From: Ophiocordyceps camponoti-saundersi (nom. inval.)
Lineage: Eukaryota; Ascomycota; Sordariomycetes; Hypocreales; Ophiocordycipitaceae
DNA length: 64,000 nt
Direction: 5' to 3'
Assembly: GCA_003339415.1 (NCBI GenBank)
Contig: PDHQ01000004.1
Span: 246,207 to 310,206 of the forward strand
Shown: one piece after another, positions 46,701 to 53,509 of the stretch
Position numbering within the stretch: position 1 is the first letter of the stretch
How the letters are laid out: each line of letters starts with the position of its first letter
The notes under the pieces: model-generated
What the model saw: the letters and a program-made list of their open reading frames with translations, nothing else
Told to the model about the DNA's origin: nothing
Databases searched by the model: none
Position numbers and translations under genes: made by a program

Positions 46701-47461
46701 TGGCATTTGCAGGTGGAGTTGAAGGCGGCAAGACCGTTGTTGTTTGTTTTGACTTGTAAAGCTCGCATTTCGTCGTGAGTCGAGGCTGAAGCCTGATTGC
46801 TGCAGGCATCTTTCAGGGATGCGCCGTATATGCGAACGACGTGCTCGTAGTCCTTGACGCTGTTGCAAGCCGGCAGTTTCAAGCTGGCATCCGGAGCTTG
46901 GATGCGTTCACAGGCCTTGGTCACCTCTGACCGGCTCTGGAAGCAATCATCGAACAGTGCTCTGGACTTAGAGTCGAGACGATTCACGTTTTGCGCAGCC
47001 AGGAAGTCGTCATCGAATATGTTCTTTCGACAAAATTCCCAAGTGTCTCTGGGATCTTGAGCGAGTCCATCCTCAAGTCTGTCTAGACAATATGACGAGG
47101 AGGAAGTTTCGATCTTGTTGGAGCTTTCTAAAGAACGACACACATGAGCCAGCTTGAGTCTGTCGCACCTTGTGAACAAAGATTTCGCCTCGTTGGCGTC
47201 TGAATGGGTTTCAAAGACTCCCTTGGTGAGGAGTTGATGACAGAGTTTCGTTCGCTCGTCTCGAGAGGGGAACCGTTTTTCGACGGCATCTTGACACTCG
47301 TCTGATGAGATTAGACGGGTGGCCGCTTGTGAAGAGAGAGGGAAGGCTGATTTGTCTGCCAGGTATGGTGAAGGGGCGGTGGCAGTGTCCGTCTGTGTGG
47401 TGGCCTCGACCAAACGACTTTGGCCGGCCGTGGCGAGGCCCAAGACGAGAAGGCGTCTCAT
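37748..47461 (-). CDS. giant GPI-anchored Gly/Pro/Tyr-rich repeat protein (about 3,237 aa)
   Basis: A single uninterrupted frame. The start at 47461 was chosen because it opens a signal-peptide-like segment (MRRLLVLGLATAGQSRLVEA); the frame stays open to 47587. Order: (1) residues about 50 to 265, Cys-rich helical region with regularly spaced Cys (DECQDAVEKRF, TKLCHQLL, FTRCDRLKLAHVC, EFCRKN); (2) residues about 345 to 515, a second globular region, probably beta-rich, ending CENINSCQQSRCHAEQC; (3) His-rich linker (coordinates about 45840-45640); (4) about 2,380 residues of Tyr-Gly-Pro repeats (45530-38390); (5) a Cys cluster CKSGSQCHCVRTCTGGNC; (6) Ser/Thr-rich stem; (7) a hydrophobic C-terminus (VNMAWFVGFFVLTLAF) after small residues, a GPI-attachment signal. 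No known enzyme domain was recognised. It probably sits in the cell wall or plasma membrane as an extended, partly glycosylated polymer; adhesion or elasticity is inferred only. Confidence 0.85.
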   Translation of the reverse strand: MRRLLVLGLATAGQSRLVEATTQTDTATAPSPYLADKSAFPLSSQAATRLISSDECQDAVEKRFPSRDERTKLCHQLLTKGVFETHSDANEAKSLFTRCDRLKLAHVCRSLESSNKIETSSSSYCLDRLEDGLAQDPRDTWEFCRKNIFDDDFLAAQNVNRLDSKSRALFDDCFQSRSEVTKACERIQAPDASLKLPACNSVKDYEHVVRIYGASLKDACSNQASASTHDEMRALQVKTNNNGLAAFNSTCKCHSLYENHDSGNESKTPGEEPLASSSHSSSLSPHPTPLVKPASQQNSSPSGSDKVKPAVTLDKRSPSPRAAVKSQKAAFVADPNSGPYTTQTTHQVIRDTQLTQSDVHSLLKRSEQFKFEIRNGLCAIHSMPDDARHVSWRLVYDLDLNVESKHGFRFEICDPSEHGRVVTKIQGQYIYGYALEVNGGASVAGSVRPDGTNELLCDTGNLTYVTVHNKGIIGVRLAGEVIIENKGGIIFKCENINSCQQSRCHAEQCHSNLIASVTPEELASLEDELPSDEELDSYAEYPDHPGSHGSHNKTHHQPGSGSQTHHRPGSGSHKHNPHPHPGETHPGHHESGSHEHNSSHPRPGHEAPRPGTEPHEEPEPDFGSEFGPDFGPDFGTGTGPDYSPGFFPGYEPDMGPGYGMGPGSSDTRPGSSGPDYGTDPGYGPGYGEGPEYGHEPSTEPGMGPGYGMGPGSSDSRPEPDLGPGYGMGPGSSDDRPEPGMGPGYGMGPGSSDSRPEPDLGPGYGMGPGSSDSRPEPDLGPGYGMGPGSSDSRPEGPSTDDGRPGPDYGGPEQRPDYGNDPNNSPDYGSDPNNGPDYSNGPNNGPDYGNGPDYGNGPNNSPSYGNGPNYDNGPSYGNGPDYDNGIHYGNDPTDGPEYGNGPDYGSGPDYGTGPDYDNGIHYGNGPTGGPEYGNGPDYGSGPDYGTGPDYDNGIHYGNGPTDGPEYGNGPSNGNGPNYGNGPSYVNGPDQGNGPDYGSGPDYGTGPDYDNGIHYGNGPSNSPSYGSGPSNGNGPNYGNGPDYGNSPGIGPDYDNGPSYGNGPDQGSGPNYGNGPEQGNGPSYGNGPDQGSGPAYGNGPSYGNGPEQGSGPDYGNGPEQGNGPSYGNGPDQGNGPDYGDGPSYGNGPEQGSGPDYGHGPEQGNGPSYGNGPDQGNGPDYSNGPDYDNGIHYDNGPGYGNGPDYTPGTTGPSTGPDYGNGPDYGNGPDYGNGPDYTPPGNTGPSNGPDYGNGPDYGNGPDYGNGPDYTPGNNGPSTGPDYDNGPNYGNGPDYGNGPDYGSGPNYGNEPGYGNGPSNGPDYGNGPNDGPGHGPDYGNSPSNGPDYGNGPDHNTPDYGNGPSNGPSNGNGPDYSNGHNGPDYGSGPSKGPDYNTPDYGNGPGNGPDFGTGPDYSNGHNGPDYSNSPSNGNGPDYSNGYNGPNYGNGPSNGPDYNTPDYGNNPSNGPNYGNGPSNGPDYGSNPDYGNGPSYTGPSKGPDYGSSGNNLDYGTGPNYNPGYDGPDYGTGPNNGPGYETGNSPYDGNSPDYSTGPEYSPGPGPEYGNGPYDGPYYGTGPGFGTGPGYGPGTDPSTGPDYGTRPGYGNGPNTGPDYGSLPSTGPDYGNGSGNTPGYGNGPSTGPEYGTGPDYGTGPGNTPSYGNEPSTGPDYGNGPGNTPGYGNGPSTSPDYSNNPGSTPGYGNGPSTGPDYSNVPGNAPGHGNDPSTGPDYGTGPDYGTGPDYNPGTGPGTGPDYSNGPGTGTGPNYGTGPDYNPGTGPGTGPDYSNGPGTGTGPDYGTGPDYGNGPDYNPGTGPGTGPDFSNGPGTGTGPDYGTGPDYGTGPDYGTGPDYGNGPNYNPGTGPGTGPDFSNGPGTDTGPVYGNGPDYNPGTGHGTGPDYGNGPDYGNGPDYGNGPDYGNGPDYGNGPGTGTDYNPGTGPGTGPNYGNGPGTGTGPDYNPGTGPSTGPDYGSNPDTGTGPGNAPGTGSDHGTYPSTGSEHNPSTGPDNSPYPGSPGTDPVFTPGVGPGPGFGGWNSTRPGNTGPGYGTNPGYSPGTGPTGPDYGNEPGYTPGTGPSTGPNHGNEPGYTPGTGPSTGPNYGNEPGYTPGTGPSTGPDYGNGPGYTPGTGPGTGPGTGPNYGNEPGYTPGTEPGNSPGTGPGYTGPGTGVGRGNTTRPGGTGPGYGPGTGPGYAPGDGPGYTPGTGPGTSPGSEPGYGPGPGYGPGTGPGNTPGEGPGYTPGTGPSNAPGNEPGYTPGYGPGYTPGDGPGTNPGSEPGYGPGTGPGRGNSTRPGPTGPGYGTDPGSSYNPGNDPSHGTGPGNTPGYEPGTGPGYTPGDGPNYGPGTGPGYTPGTGPGTGHGWRNTTRPGSGYGTDPGSGYSPGNDPSHSTDPNYAPGDGPGYGPGTGPGYSPGTGPGYTPGDDGPGYTPGTGPGYTPGTGPGYTPGDDGPGYTPGTGPGYTPGTGPGYTPGDDGPGYGPGTGPGYTPGTGPGYTPGDDGPGYGPGTDPGYSPGTGPSTGPGRGNTTRPGPTGPGYGTGPGTGYNPGNGPPSYGTGPDYTPGTGPGYTPGDDGPGYGPGTGPGYTPGTGPSTGPGRGNTTRPGPTGPGYGTGPGTGYNPGNSPGYGTGPGYTSGNDGPGYGPGTGPGTGPSTGPGRGNTTRPGPTGPGYGTGPGTGYNPGNSPGYGTGPGYTPGTGPSTGHGQGNTTRPSPTGPGYGTGPGNGYNPGNNPGYGTDPGYTPGTGPGTGYNPGNGPSYGNGPGYGPGTDPSYGTNPGNAPGSEPGYGPGTDPGHGTGSDNTPGSEHGYPPGTGPGYGSEPDPGYGTGPDHGYGNGPGSPTSGGPQPGTSTGPGTGTGSHVMPPGVSHGPNCHNKTGNGSPHGPGYNSPQEPGYGSPYGPGNTSPEGPGYGSPQGPGYGRPGYGSPHGPGYTSPQGPGYTSPEGPGYNSPHGPGYGRPGYGSPHGPGYTSPQGPGYTSPEGPGYTSPQGPGYGRPGYGSGHGPSSTKGPGYGSPHGPGYTSPQGPGYGRPGQHGSEHDPGSSKGPGYGRPSHVPGSRPKPSQGGTGKTPAHKPGHGVVNYVFESCKSGSQCHCVRTCTGGNCMVQHAIPGAAPPPLTYEQMEHLTIKGVSHAIEEAHRTNKGYDGPPSPQIGGRPIPQVKGPAGQAVGGKSNTFSSPSSYLCSSSHSSPTTSSIKAVKTKCLTKVPTAAAPTKSADQPPTVGTSDTSSPVTAGSGRLGVNMAWFVGFFVLTLAF
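38390..38900 (-). repeat. GPGYTSPQ / GPGYGSPH repeats
   Basis: Eight-residue units GPGYTSPQ, GPGYTSPE and GPGYGSPH with interspersed GRPGYGSP. A block of about 111 bp is duplicated almost exactly (38591 and 38702 carry the same GGGACCCTGAGGAGAGG). Confidence 0.8.
39000..41400 (-). repeat. PGYTPGTGPGYTPGDDG repeats with N-glycosylation spacers
   Basis: Tandem PGYTPGTG / PGYGPGTG units interrupted by eight spacers of the form N-[ST]-T-R-P (about 41381, 40971, 40625, 40402, 39920, 39703, 39514 and 39384). Each spacer carries a consensus N-glycosylation sequon. Confidence 0.85.
41560..42900 (-). repeat. repeats coding STGPDYGNGPGNTPGYG and GTGPDYNPGTGPG
   Basis: Two related families: a Thr/Asn-containing unit at about 42300-42700 and a GTGPDYNPGTGPGTGPDYSN unit at about 41600-42290, with near-identical consecutive copies around 41880-42290. 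Confidence 0.8.
42900..45030 (-). repeat. hexad repeats coding GPDYGN variants
   Basis: Dense tandem six-residue units (GPDYGN, GPSYGN, GPEQGN, GPSNGN) grouped into higher-order units, including a GPDYDNGIHYGNGP segment seen about five times between 43890 and 44830. Confidence 0.85.
45070..45530 (-). repeat. 57-bp repeats coding GPGYGMGPGSSDSRPEPDL
   Basis: About six copies of a 19-residue unit with period 57 bp (for example the ATGCCATAT core at 45111 and 45168). Some copies read GPGSSDDRPEPGM. Confidence 0.85.
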
Positions 47462-49206
47462 CGTACGGATTTCCGTGTTTTTTTCTTCTTCTTCTTCTTT
47501 TCGGCTTGAAGGAGGCAGCCGGAGTAGGCCTGAAAGAGAGGCAGCTATGTGACAAAAACCAAGCAAAGGAGAGGGGAAACTCGGCAAACTAGGGACGAAG
47601 GCCTACATCTATGTATAAGCCGAGGGAGCTATCTCTCGGGACAGCAGAGAAGAGATGGAAAGCGCATATTGTTAGCAAGGAACTAGAGACGAGACATTTC
47701 TCTTCTTCTCCCCGTCTATCCTACGGGACAACGATGACGGATACCATGGCGATAGCCGGAGAGCAGTGAAACCCATAGCAGGGTCGATTCCCAACGAGGA
47801 TGCTGAGGATGCCTGAGAACTGCGCATTATACTACATACGGCTCGACTTCCACCATGTGAGTGTCTACAAAGGGGGGGTGGAAAGATCTAAGCTAGTCGT
47901 CTCCAAGGGTCTTTGTGAGTCTACGTGTCTCAGCTCCAAGGGAGGGTTGACCGTGAGACGGGAGAGTTGCTGTTTGAAAAGACTAGCAGCATTCTTCACC
48001 TACGTAGATACTAAGCAGCTTTTGCTTCTCACCCCCCACGCCGCTACGCATATGGCCTTGTTGAAGAGCTGACAAGTGAGACCTCACAGGGCGGACAGGC
48101 CTGAGCTAACTCAGAGAGGATAAGAGCCGTGGAACTTGCAGTCTTTATCTCAACAGGTCTTTTTCAGCCTGTGTAGATAGGCTTTGTACTTGGTTGATGA
48201 ATGTACTTGTGTCCCCCTTTGTTTCCATCCACGGTAGTATGGTTTGGCTGGCATGTCGAGTTCCCGGCAACGGGTTACTCACGTACCTGTGTTGTGAGCT
48301 GATATACCCGAATGAAGCTTTGAACGATAGGCATCGAGTGTAAAGAAGGGGGAGAGCAGATTCTGTTCTTTGCGTATGATGGGGTTGAGTCGAGGGTCGA
48401 CTTGAGGTCATCCTCCCTGCATCTTGCTTCATGTCTTCTCCTCTGCAGATGGACAATGTAATAGGTTTCCGTCAACAGGAGGCTTCTGTATTTTTCTCAT
48501 CGCAGCATGATTGATTGCCTATTGTTGTTGTCTCGTTTTCTTTGTCGCCAGAACCTGCCCTCTCACTTTACACAGCGGTCAGGGGTAATGCTCAACTGAT
48601 GTTATGCCAGCAGACGAGGCAAAAGAGGTAGGTAGGGGGACACAAGACACTTCGCAGGCAATATTATCGATTGCAGTGACAACAAAGTACTTGACAGATC
48701 AATAACATAGTTTAGACTTTATCGATGGCCCTCTCAAGATGGAGTCAAGATAGATGCACACGTGCAGGACTGTCGACGGGCACATCGTATCATTCGCTGG
48801 TAACCCATAGCTGTGGAAGACGAGAAGAATACATGTGTATGTATAAGCGAGAGATCGACCTCTTACAGCAAGTGTCCGCGAAATAGACTCCTTCTTGCCT
48901 CCTCGTGTAGCAAATAATCAAGAGAAGCACACCTCCTCGATCCCGCGATCAGCTCGTACTCGACCTCTGAGTTGTCATCCTCGCCTTCCAGAGTTTATTC
49001 GATACGTATGGCCGTAAGATACTCCCTTTACACCGGTAGCTGGATGCAACATCGTATTACGAGTGTCCATCTGGCCTTGTTGGTTTCCATCTCAGTATAA
49101 AAAGAGGCTCCGGCTCCTCGACTCACTTCGAGACTCCCCTTCGAGCACTCTCTTGCATCCAGCCAAACCCCTTCCCGAATATCCATCAATCTCAAGCGAA
49201 AGAAAA
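47462..49206. other. divergent intergenic region, giant protein / small secreted protein
   Basis: About 1.7 kb with promoters of both genes. No coding motif was recognised in the short open frames. A GTAGGTAGGG motif lies near 48627 and a TATA box at 49096 serves the plus-strand gene. Confidence 0.45.
49096..49103 (+). promoter_or_regulatory. TATA box (TATAAAAA)
   Basis: TATAAAAA lies 111 nt upstream of the start codon of the small secreted protein gene, a normal spacing for a TATA-driven inducible fungal gene with a leader of roughly 80 nt. Confidence 0.65.
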
Positions 49207-49725
49207 ATGCGCGCATCCCTCATCCTCAGCAGCATCTTGGCCGCCCTGACTACGGCGTCGGCTCTCAACGAAGAGGTCTTCATCCGCAACCTGGCCGTGA
49301 TCAAGACCTGGACTTTCGTAGGGACCAAGACCATCAAGTACGTCAACTTCAGGCTCAACGGCAAGGAAGTAAACGACATCTCCTGCACGGTGCGGAACCC
49401 TACATTTCCCGAGCCAAGCGCGCCCGTCTCGTGCAGCGATCCCACCTATCGCTTCTCGCTGCGGCCCGGAACTACCGGCCACGAGTTCAGTCTAGAAATA
49501 TATCATAAAAAGGAATCGGAGTGAGTATTGAATCGTCGTCGGTTGAAGCTGGTTCGAGCTGGGTTGACTTGAATACATCCTAGCAGTGTTGAGTACAAAG
49601 GCCAGGCAGACGTGCCGACTTATTGCGGCGCTGCCGACAACGAGGCGGTTCGCTACTTGTGCATTCAAAAGATGCTGTTCACCGAGATACCCATAGATGG
49701 CGCTCGACTCTCGGCCGAGACGTAA
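49207..49725 (+). CDS. small secreted cysteine protein, possibly AA1-like
   Basis: Two exons, 49207-49520 and 49587-49725, with a 66-nt intron, give 150 residues. A clear signal peptide (MRASLILSSILAALTTASA) is followed by about 130 residues with four Cys (DISCTV, VSCSDP, TYCGAA, YLCIQK), enough for two disulphides. The pattern of alternating hydrophobic strands (YVNFRLNG, YRFSLRPG, HEFSLEIYH) suggests a compact beta fold and resembles the fungal AA1-like/Alt a 1 group, though I cannot confirm that without a profile search. The splice joins ESD-VEYKGQADVPTYC smoothly. Secreted proteins of this size include effectors and allergens, but nothing in the sequence shows a role. Confidence 0.75.
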
Positions 49726-49835
49726 GCAAGGCTGTTTAGCATTGGTGTCTGCGGCCTCACTGGACAAAGGACCTTAAATCGCTATAGAGTTTGATCCCAA
49801 AGAGACAAGATTTGTACATGATGGCGATGACGAGA

Positions 49836-50680
49836 TTAATCGCAATCGGAATCCGCCGCAGAACATGGGATGTCGTTTTGCGGTACATTTTCGCTGATCA
49901 GCGGCTCCCCCAGTCTGTTCCCTAGTTGAACGATAGTCTGCTGGAATGTCTGAGCCGCATCCATGTGTAACTTCTCCATGTCGGCGTCTTCATCGTCGTC
50001 GTCGTCGTCATCATCCTCTCCTTCGTCAGGCTCCGCGCTCATTATCTCGACAATGAGGAGACGGGTTTGTTCAACCAAACTTCGACAGCGAACCATGTCG
50101 GTGACAGTCATACCATCGCGCAGGCCGTTATCAAACCCGGGTAGGGCTTCATCGGAGTCAATGTCGTGTCCGCAGAGCAAGCTCGCGAAGCAATGATCCA
50201 GCTTCGCTAACAGGGCAAAGGTGGCCTTTGGAGAAGGCGGGAAAGCTCGGACGCATTGTGTAAAGTCACTTGCCAGTTTCAGGAGGAAGGGAACTTGAAG
50301 AGAAGCTGAGAGAACAAAGACATTAGCAGCAGTTCGTTACGCGTCAGAAGAGGGTCATAAGTACGTGTGCCTGACAGCCACAGGACGTTGATGACCGGGT
50401 CCAGTTCGTGGCAGACGTCGGCGAAATTGGAGAAGCCGACAATGCCGTCCGTCGAGTCCGCGGCGCCAAATTTTCTAACGTAGCGACGCGACACTGTCAG
50501 AAGCCGCTGCTCGACAAACCGTCTCACCGTGTCCTCCTTGCTGGACCCGGGCCGCAGGGCGTTGCGCCTCGGATGAGGAAGGCTGGCGACGGAACGAGTC
50601 GAGACTGCAGAGGGCGCGGGTGACGGCAGTCCGTTAGAGGGGAAGAAGCCTCCTGAGTTTTGGTAGGATGATTCGGTCAT
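49836..50680 (-). CDS. conserved fungal hypothetical with acidic Asp tract
   Basis: Two exons, 50680-50365 and 50305-49836, with a 59-nt intron, give 261 residues. The Ser/Pro-rich N-terminus is followed by helical conserved blocks (RRFVEQRLLTVSRRYVRKFG, ELDPVINVLWLSGTPSLQVPFLLKLASDF, LLAKLDHCFASLLCG, DMVRCRSLVEQTRLLIVEIM). An Asp/Glu run then separates a last helix (AQTFQQTIVQLGNRLGEPL). I recognise the blocks as a Pezizomycotina family often labelled as a meiotic recombination protein; no RecA fold or Walker motif is present here, so that label is not supported. Function unknown. Confidence 0.78.
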
Positions 50681-51360
50681 GATGTCGGGCAGTTGAGCAG
50701 TGCAGTAGCAGAGATGTTGGTGCGGAAATGTAGGTAGAGGAGAGCAGAGTCCGCAAGGATGATAGATGTTAGTTGTTTACGGATACAAGCCCCATCTATA
50801 GCCCAAGGGTAGGGCTACCTGTCTTTCCACTATAGAACCGTTAGCAAGAGAGTCTAGAAACTTGTTAATACTATCCTCAAGGGTCACTGCCTACCTTCTT
50901 TCTGCTTCCACCTTTTGCAAATCTTGCTATCCGGGCCTAGTAATTCTTGCAATAAGGGTTTATAGAAGATGATTTCTCTTATATACTATGAATTACCCAC
51001 CCAAGAGTGTATATCAGTACGGCTTGTAACGATCTAACATCCATCATACTTGTAGACTGCATTGGGACGTGACGTCGTTGGCTCAGTAGCCGCTATCACC
51101 GCCTGCCCAAAAATATCTAGCCAGTGATGTCACTGCTAGCTGGCTTATGTAAAGCATCTGACCCTAGCAGAGATACCTGTCGTCCCGCGGCAGAGGGCAG
51201 CCTGAGAAAAGGTTTTCCAGTTAGCGCGACCCTAAATGAACTTTTTCTTCCCTCCCGCCAAACAACTCCATACAGAGACAAGGCTTTTGCTTTTCCCGCC
51301 ATCGTCCATCACAGCCTTACATCTGATTCAACTCCACCAACCCACACCTATCAACTCATC
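50681..51360. other. divergent intergenic region, hypothetical / TOM6
   Basis: 680 bp between two start codons, AT-rich around 50860-51060. No gene seen; it should contain both promoters. Confidence 0.45.
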
Positions 51361-51687
51361 ATGCCTCCCAAGCGACCGCAGAACCTTCCCGCCAGCCGGC
51401 GCGCTCCCAAGAGCTTCTTTACCTCTGCATACGAGACGCTTACGGCGCCTGAGAACGCGTCGGTGGTGCGAAGCATCGCCATGTTTGGGGTGAGTGAATG
51501 GAAGGAAAGAGGGGGGAAAAATCTGCCTTGTTCGCTAACTCGACTCTCTCTCTCACCAGGCCGCCGTCGCCTTTCTCGCAAGTCCCTGGAGTTCGATTCT
51601 GCTCCCCCCGTGCGTGCCGCTCCGCCGCATCTGGCCCTTCTCAGCCTTCTTCCACTGCTAACTTGAGCGGCTCTCAACAGACAGTAA
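51361..51687 (+). CDS. TOM6: Tom6-like subunit of the mitochondrial outer-membrane translocase
   Basis: Three coding exons, 51361-51489, 51560-51609 and 51681-51687, give 61 residues. The last coding exon is 7 nt (A-CAG-TAA) and gives the ending ILLPPQ. Intron 2 (71 nt) has a textbook branch site CTGCTAAC 20 nt before CAACAG. Without it the protein would run on to a basic, unrelated tail. The sequence has a basic N-terminus, a short helix (SVVRSIAMFGAAVAFLASP) able to span the outer membrane, and a hydrophobic C-terminus. Size, helix position and the LLPPQ end match fungal Tom6, which stabilises the TOM40 core complex for protein import. Very small genes like this are easy to miss. Confidence 0.72.
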
Positions 51688-52070
51688 CGCACTTTCGACA
51701 ACGGGTTAAATCGTTGAAGAGATGAGGGGACTCATCTGAAGTATTGGGACGGGAAACTTGTGCCTTTGTACATTAAAAATTACTTTGCATGGTTCAGGGA
51801 CAGCCAGCGGATTAGAGGACAGAAGGCGTGGTCCGCGCATTCTGACGGCAGTTGCAAAATCACGACTTTCTCACGCTGTACATCTTTGGGCCTCTCTTGA
51901 GTGTGAAAGCAGGAGTGTGGATGGCGACGTGCGTGATCGCAGGGAAGGAGACGGGCAGCTCAATGAGCTGTCGAGGAAAGGGTCTGTCAGATGACTCTAT
52001 ACCGTCCTTGCTCTCAGAACCCCTTCATCGGCAATAAACACGAGCATATCGGCAAAAAGTCGCCGTCAAC
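51688..52070. other. intergenic region
   Basis: 383 bp between TOM6 and the following plus-strand gene. Nothing recognisable. Confidence 0.4.
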
Positions 52071-53264
52071 ATGTCTATCGCTCTGAAGCCTCGTGATCCG
52101 AATCAAATCCCTGCTAGTGGTTCACGTCTGGCTGAGCTCGTGTCCAAGTTTGAGAAGCTAGACGGCTTTTCCGGCCTCGACAGGAGAGCGGGAGCAGTCA
52201 CTGCCTACAAAAGAGAAGCTCAACCATCAGCCTTCTCTCCGCTCATCTGGGAAACCTTCAGGGAAAACTCACTAGCAGCAGAAGCGATTCGGCAGCCCTC
52301 GCGTGGAAGGTCGATGGTGGCAGAGAGGAGGCTCCTCTTTGAGGGAAGTGCGTTTCTAAACGAATGTCTAACATGGACGACTGGCTTACTGACGACCCCT
52401 ATATACGCAGATGCGCGAAAGTCGTCCAGAGACGGCCTTGCTTGCTTGCCGTGCACTCGGACGTGTCCTACCCTCATCGAGAGTCGGAATATGAAGCCGG
52501 AGAATAAAGCCGGCGTGCCTATCCGTCAATCTCATGATACAAGAAGCATATGCCATACCATGAACAAGGTGGCGTCTGACGACACCTCGGAGGCAGCCAA
52601 ACTGTCGACCTGCTTTTCTGCCACCAGCAGTAGCAGCGGCAATCTTTCACCCTCGCGTCGTCTCGCATCAACTACAGACTCGAACAGGGTATCGTCGCCC
52701 GAACCGCAGCAGAAGGATAACGGCTCTCCTCCAGCAGCATCGTCTCGACACCTATCAGTCTAGAAGCACAGAAATCGAGCCAGATTCCAAGCGCCACGCC
52801 TTCGAAACGCGATTCGCTTGTACGAGGCACTAATCCGGCCGTCGTCGTCACCATCACCGCCAGCGCCGCCACGACGAAGGACAGAGACGCAGCAGCGAAG
52901 CGACACGGTTCTACATAGCCTCGAATCACGCCTGCGGAAGCTATCGGGATCGCGACTGGTGAAAAAACTGAGCAGGCGGTCGGGCGTCAAGGAGACGCAA
53001 GGATTGGATCACGGCACGGTACCCGAACACGGAAGAGACGGGCCGGGAGAGCAGCAAACTTTTCGCTTCTCGCGGCCCCGCGACGAGGCTCCCTGCAGCC
53101 ATGAACCGCCGACGTCGATTCGGCGGCCAATCTCGCGCGGCGGCGGCCCTCTGGTTGCGCAGGCATGCTGTGCGCTGGAGCAGCCCAGGCCGGTGAGGGC
53201 AGAGGAGGTGAAGCGGATGCTGGGCTTGTGCAGGGGCAGCGCAGCGAGTCCGCTGGGCCATTGA
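52071..53264 (+). CDS. disordered fungal hypothetical protein, gene model unresolved
   Basis: An open frame starts at 52071 (MSIALKPRDPNQIPASGSRLAELVSKFEKLD) and contains RSMVAERRLLFEG, short motifs that I have seen in fungal cytoskeleton-like disordered proteins. A good intron (52348-52410; GTGCGT...TACGCAG, 63 nt) is in frame and without stop. The frame stops at 52763, yet coding-like sequence continues in a second frame (VSTPISLEAQKSSQIPSATP, about 52740-52920) and then back in the first frame (LESRLRKLSGSRLVKKLSRRSG to 53264). At least one further intron or a frame error is needed and I could not place consensus sites that fit. Treat the 3' part as provisional. The protein is Ser/Arg/Pro-rich with no catalytic motif. 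Confidence 0.5.
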
Positions 53265-53509
53265 GATCCGTATTTGCGGGAGCCCGGCAAGTGGAAGTGA
53301 CTCGCATCTGCCTGTCACGGGGAAAAAGGCACGAGATGAATTCTGTCTTCCTCTGTCCCTCCCCTTATTTCCCCCGTCAAAGGCTAGAAGGGGGCAATAG
53401 CAACTAGAAAGGTATAAGTGACGGTACCGTAGAAACCATGTTCAATAGAGAATAGCAACGACCAAATCTCTCCCCTCCCTTCCCCCCCCCTCATGCCAAC
53501 GGTAAGGCA
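53265..53509. other. convergent 3' region
   Basis: Short convergent gap between the unresolved hypothetical gene and STE2, with a C-rich run near 53480. No feature beyond likely 3' UTRs. Confidence 0.35.

Noticed and set aside
49836..50680. Naming the acidic hypothetical as a meiotic recombinase (Dmc1)
   Set aside because: No Walker A/B or RecA fold is visible; the name appears to be a propagated label.
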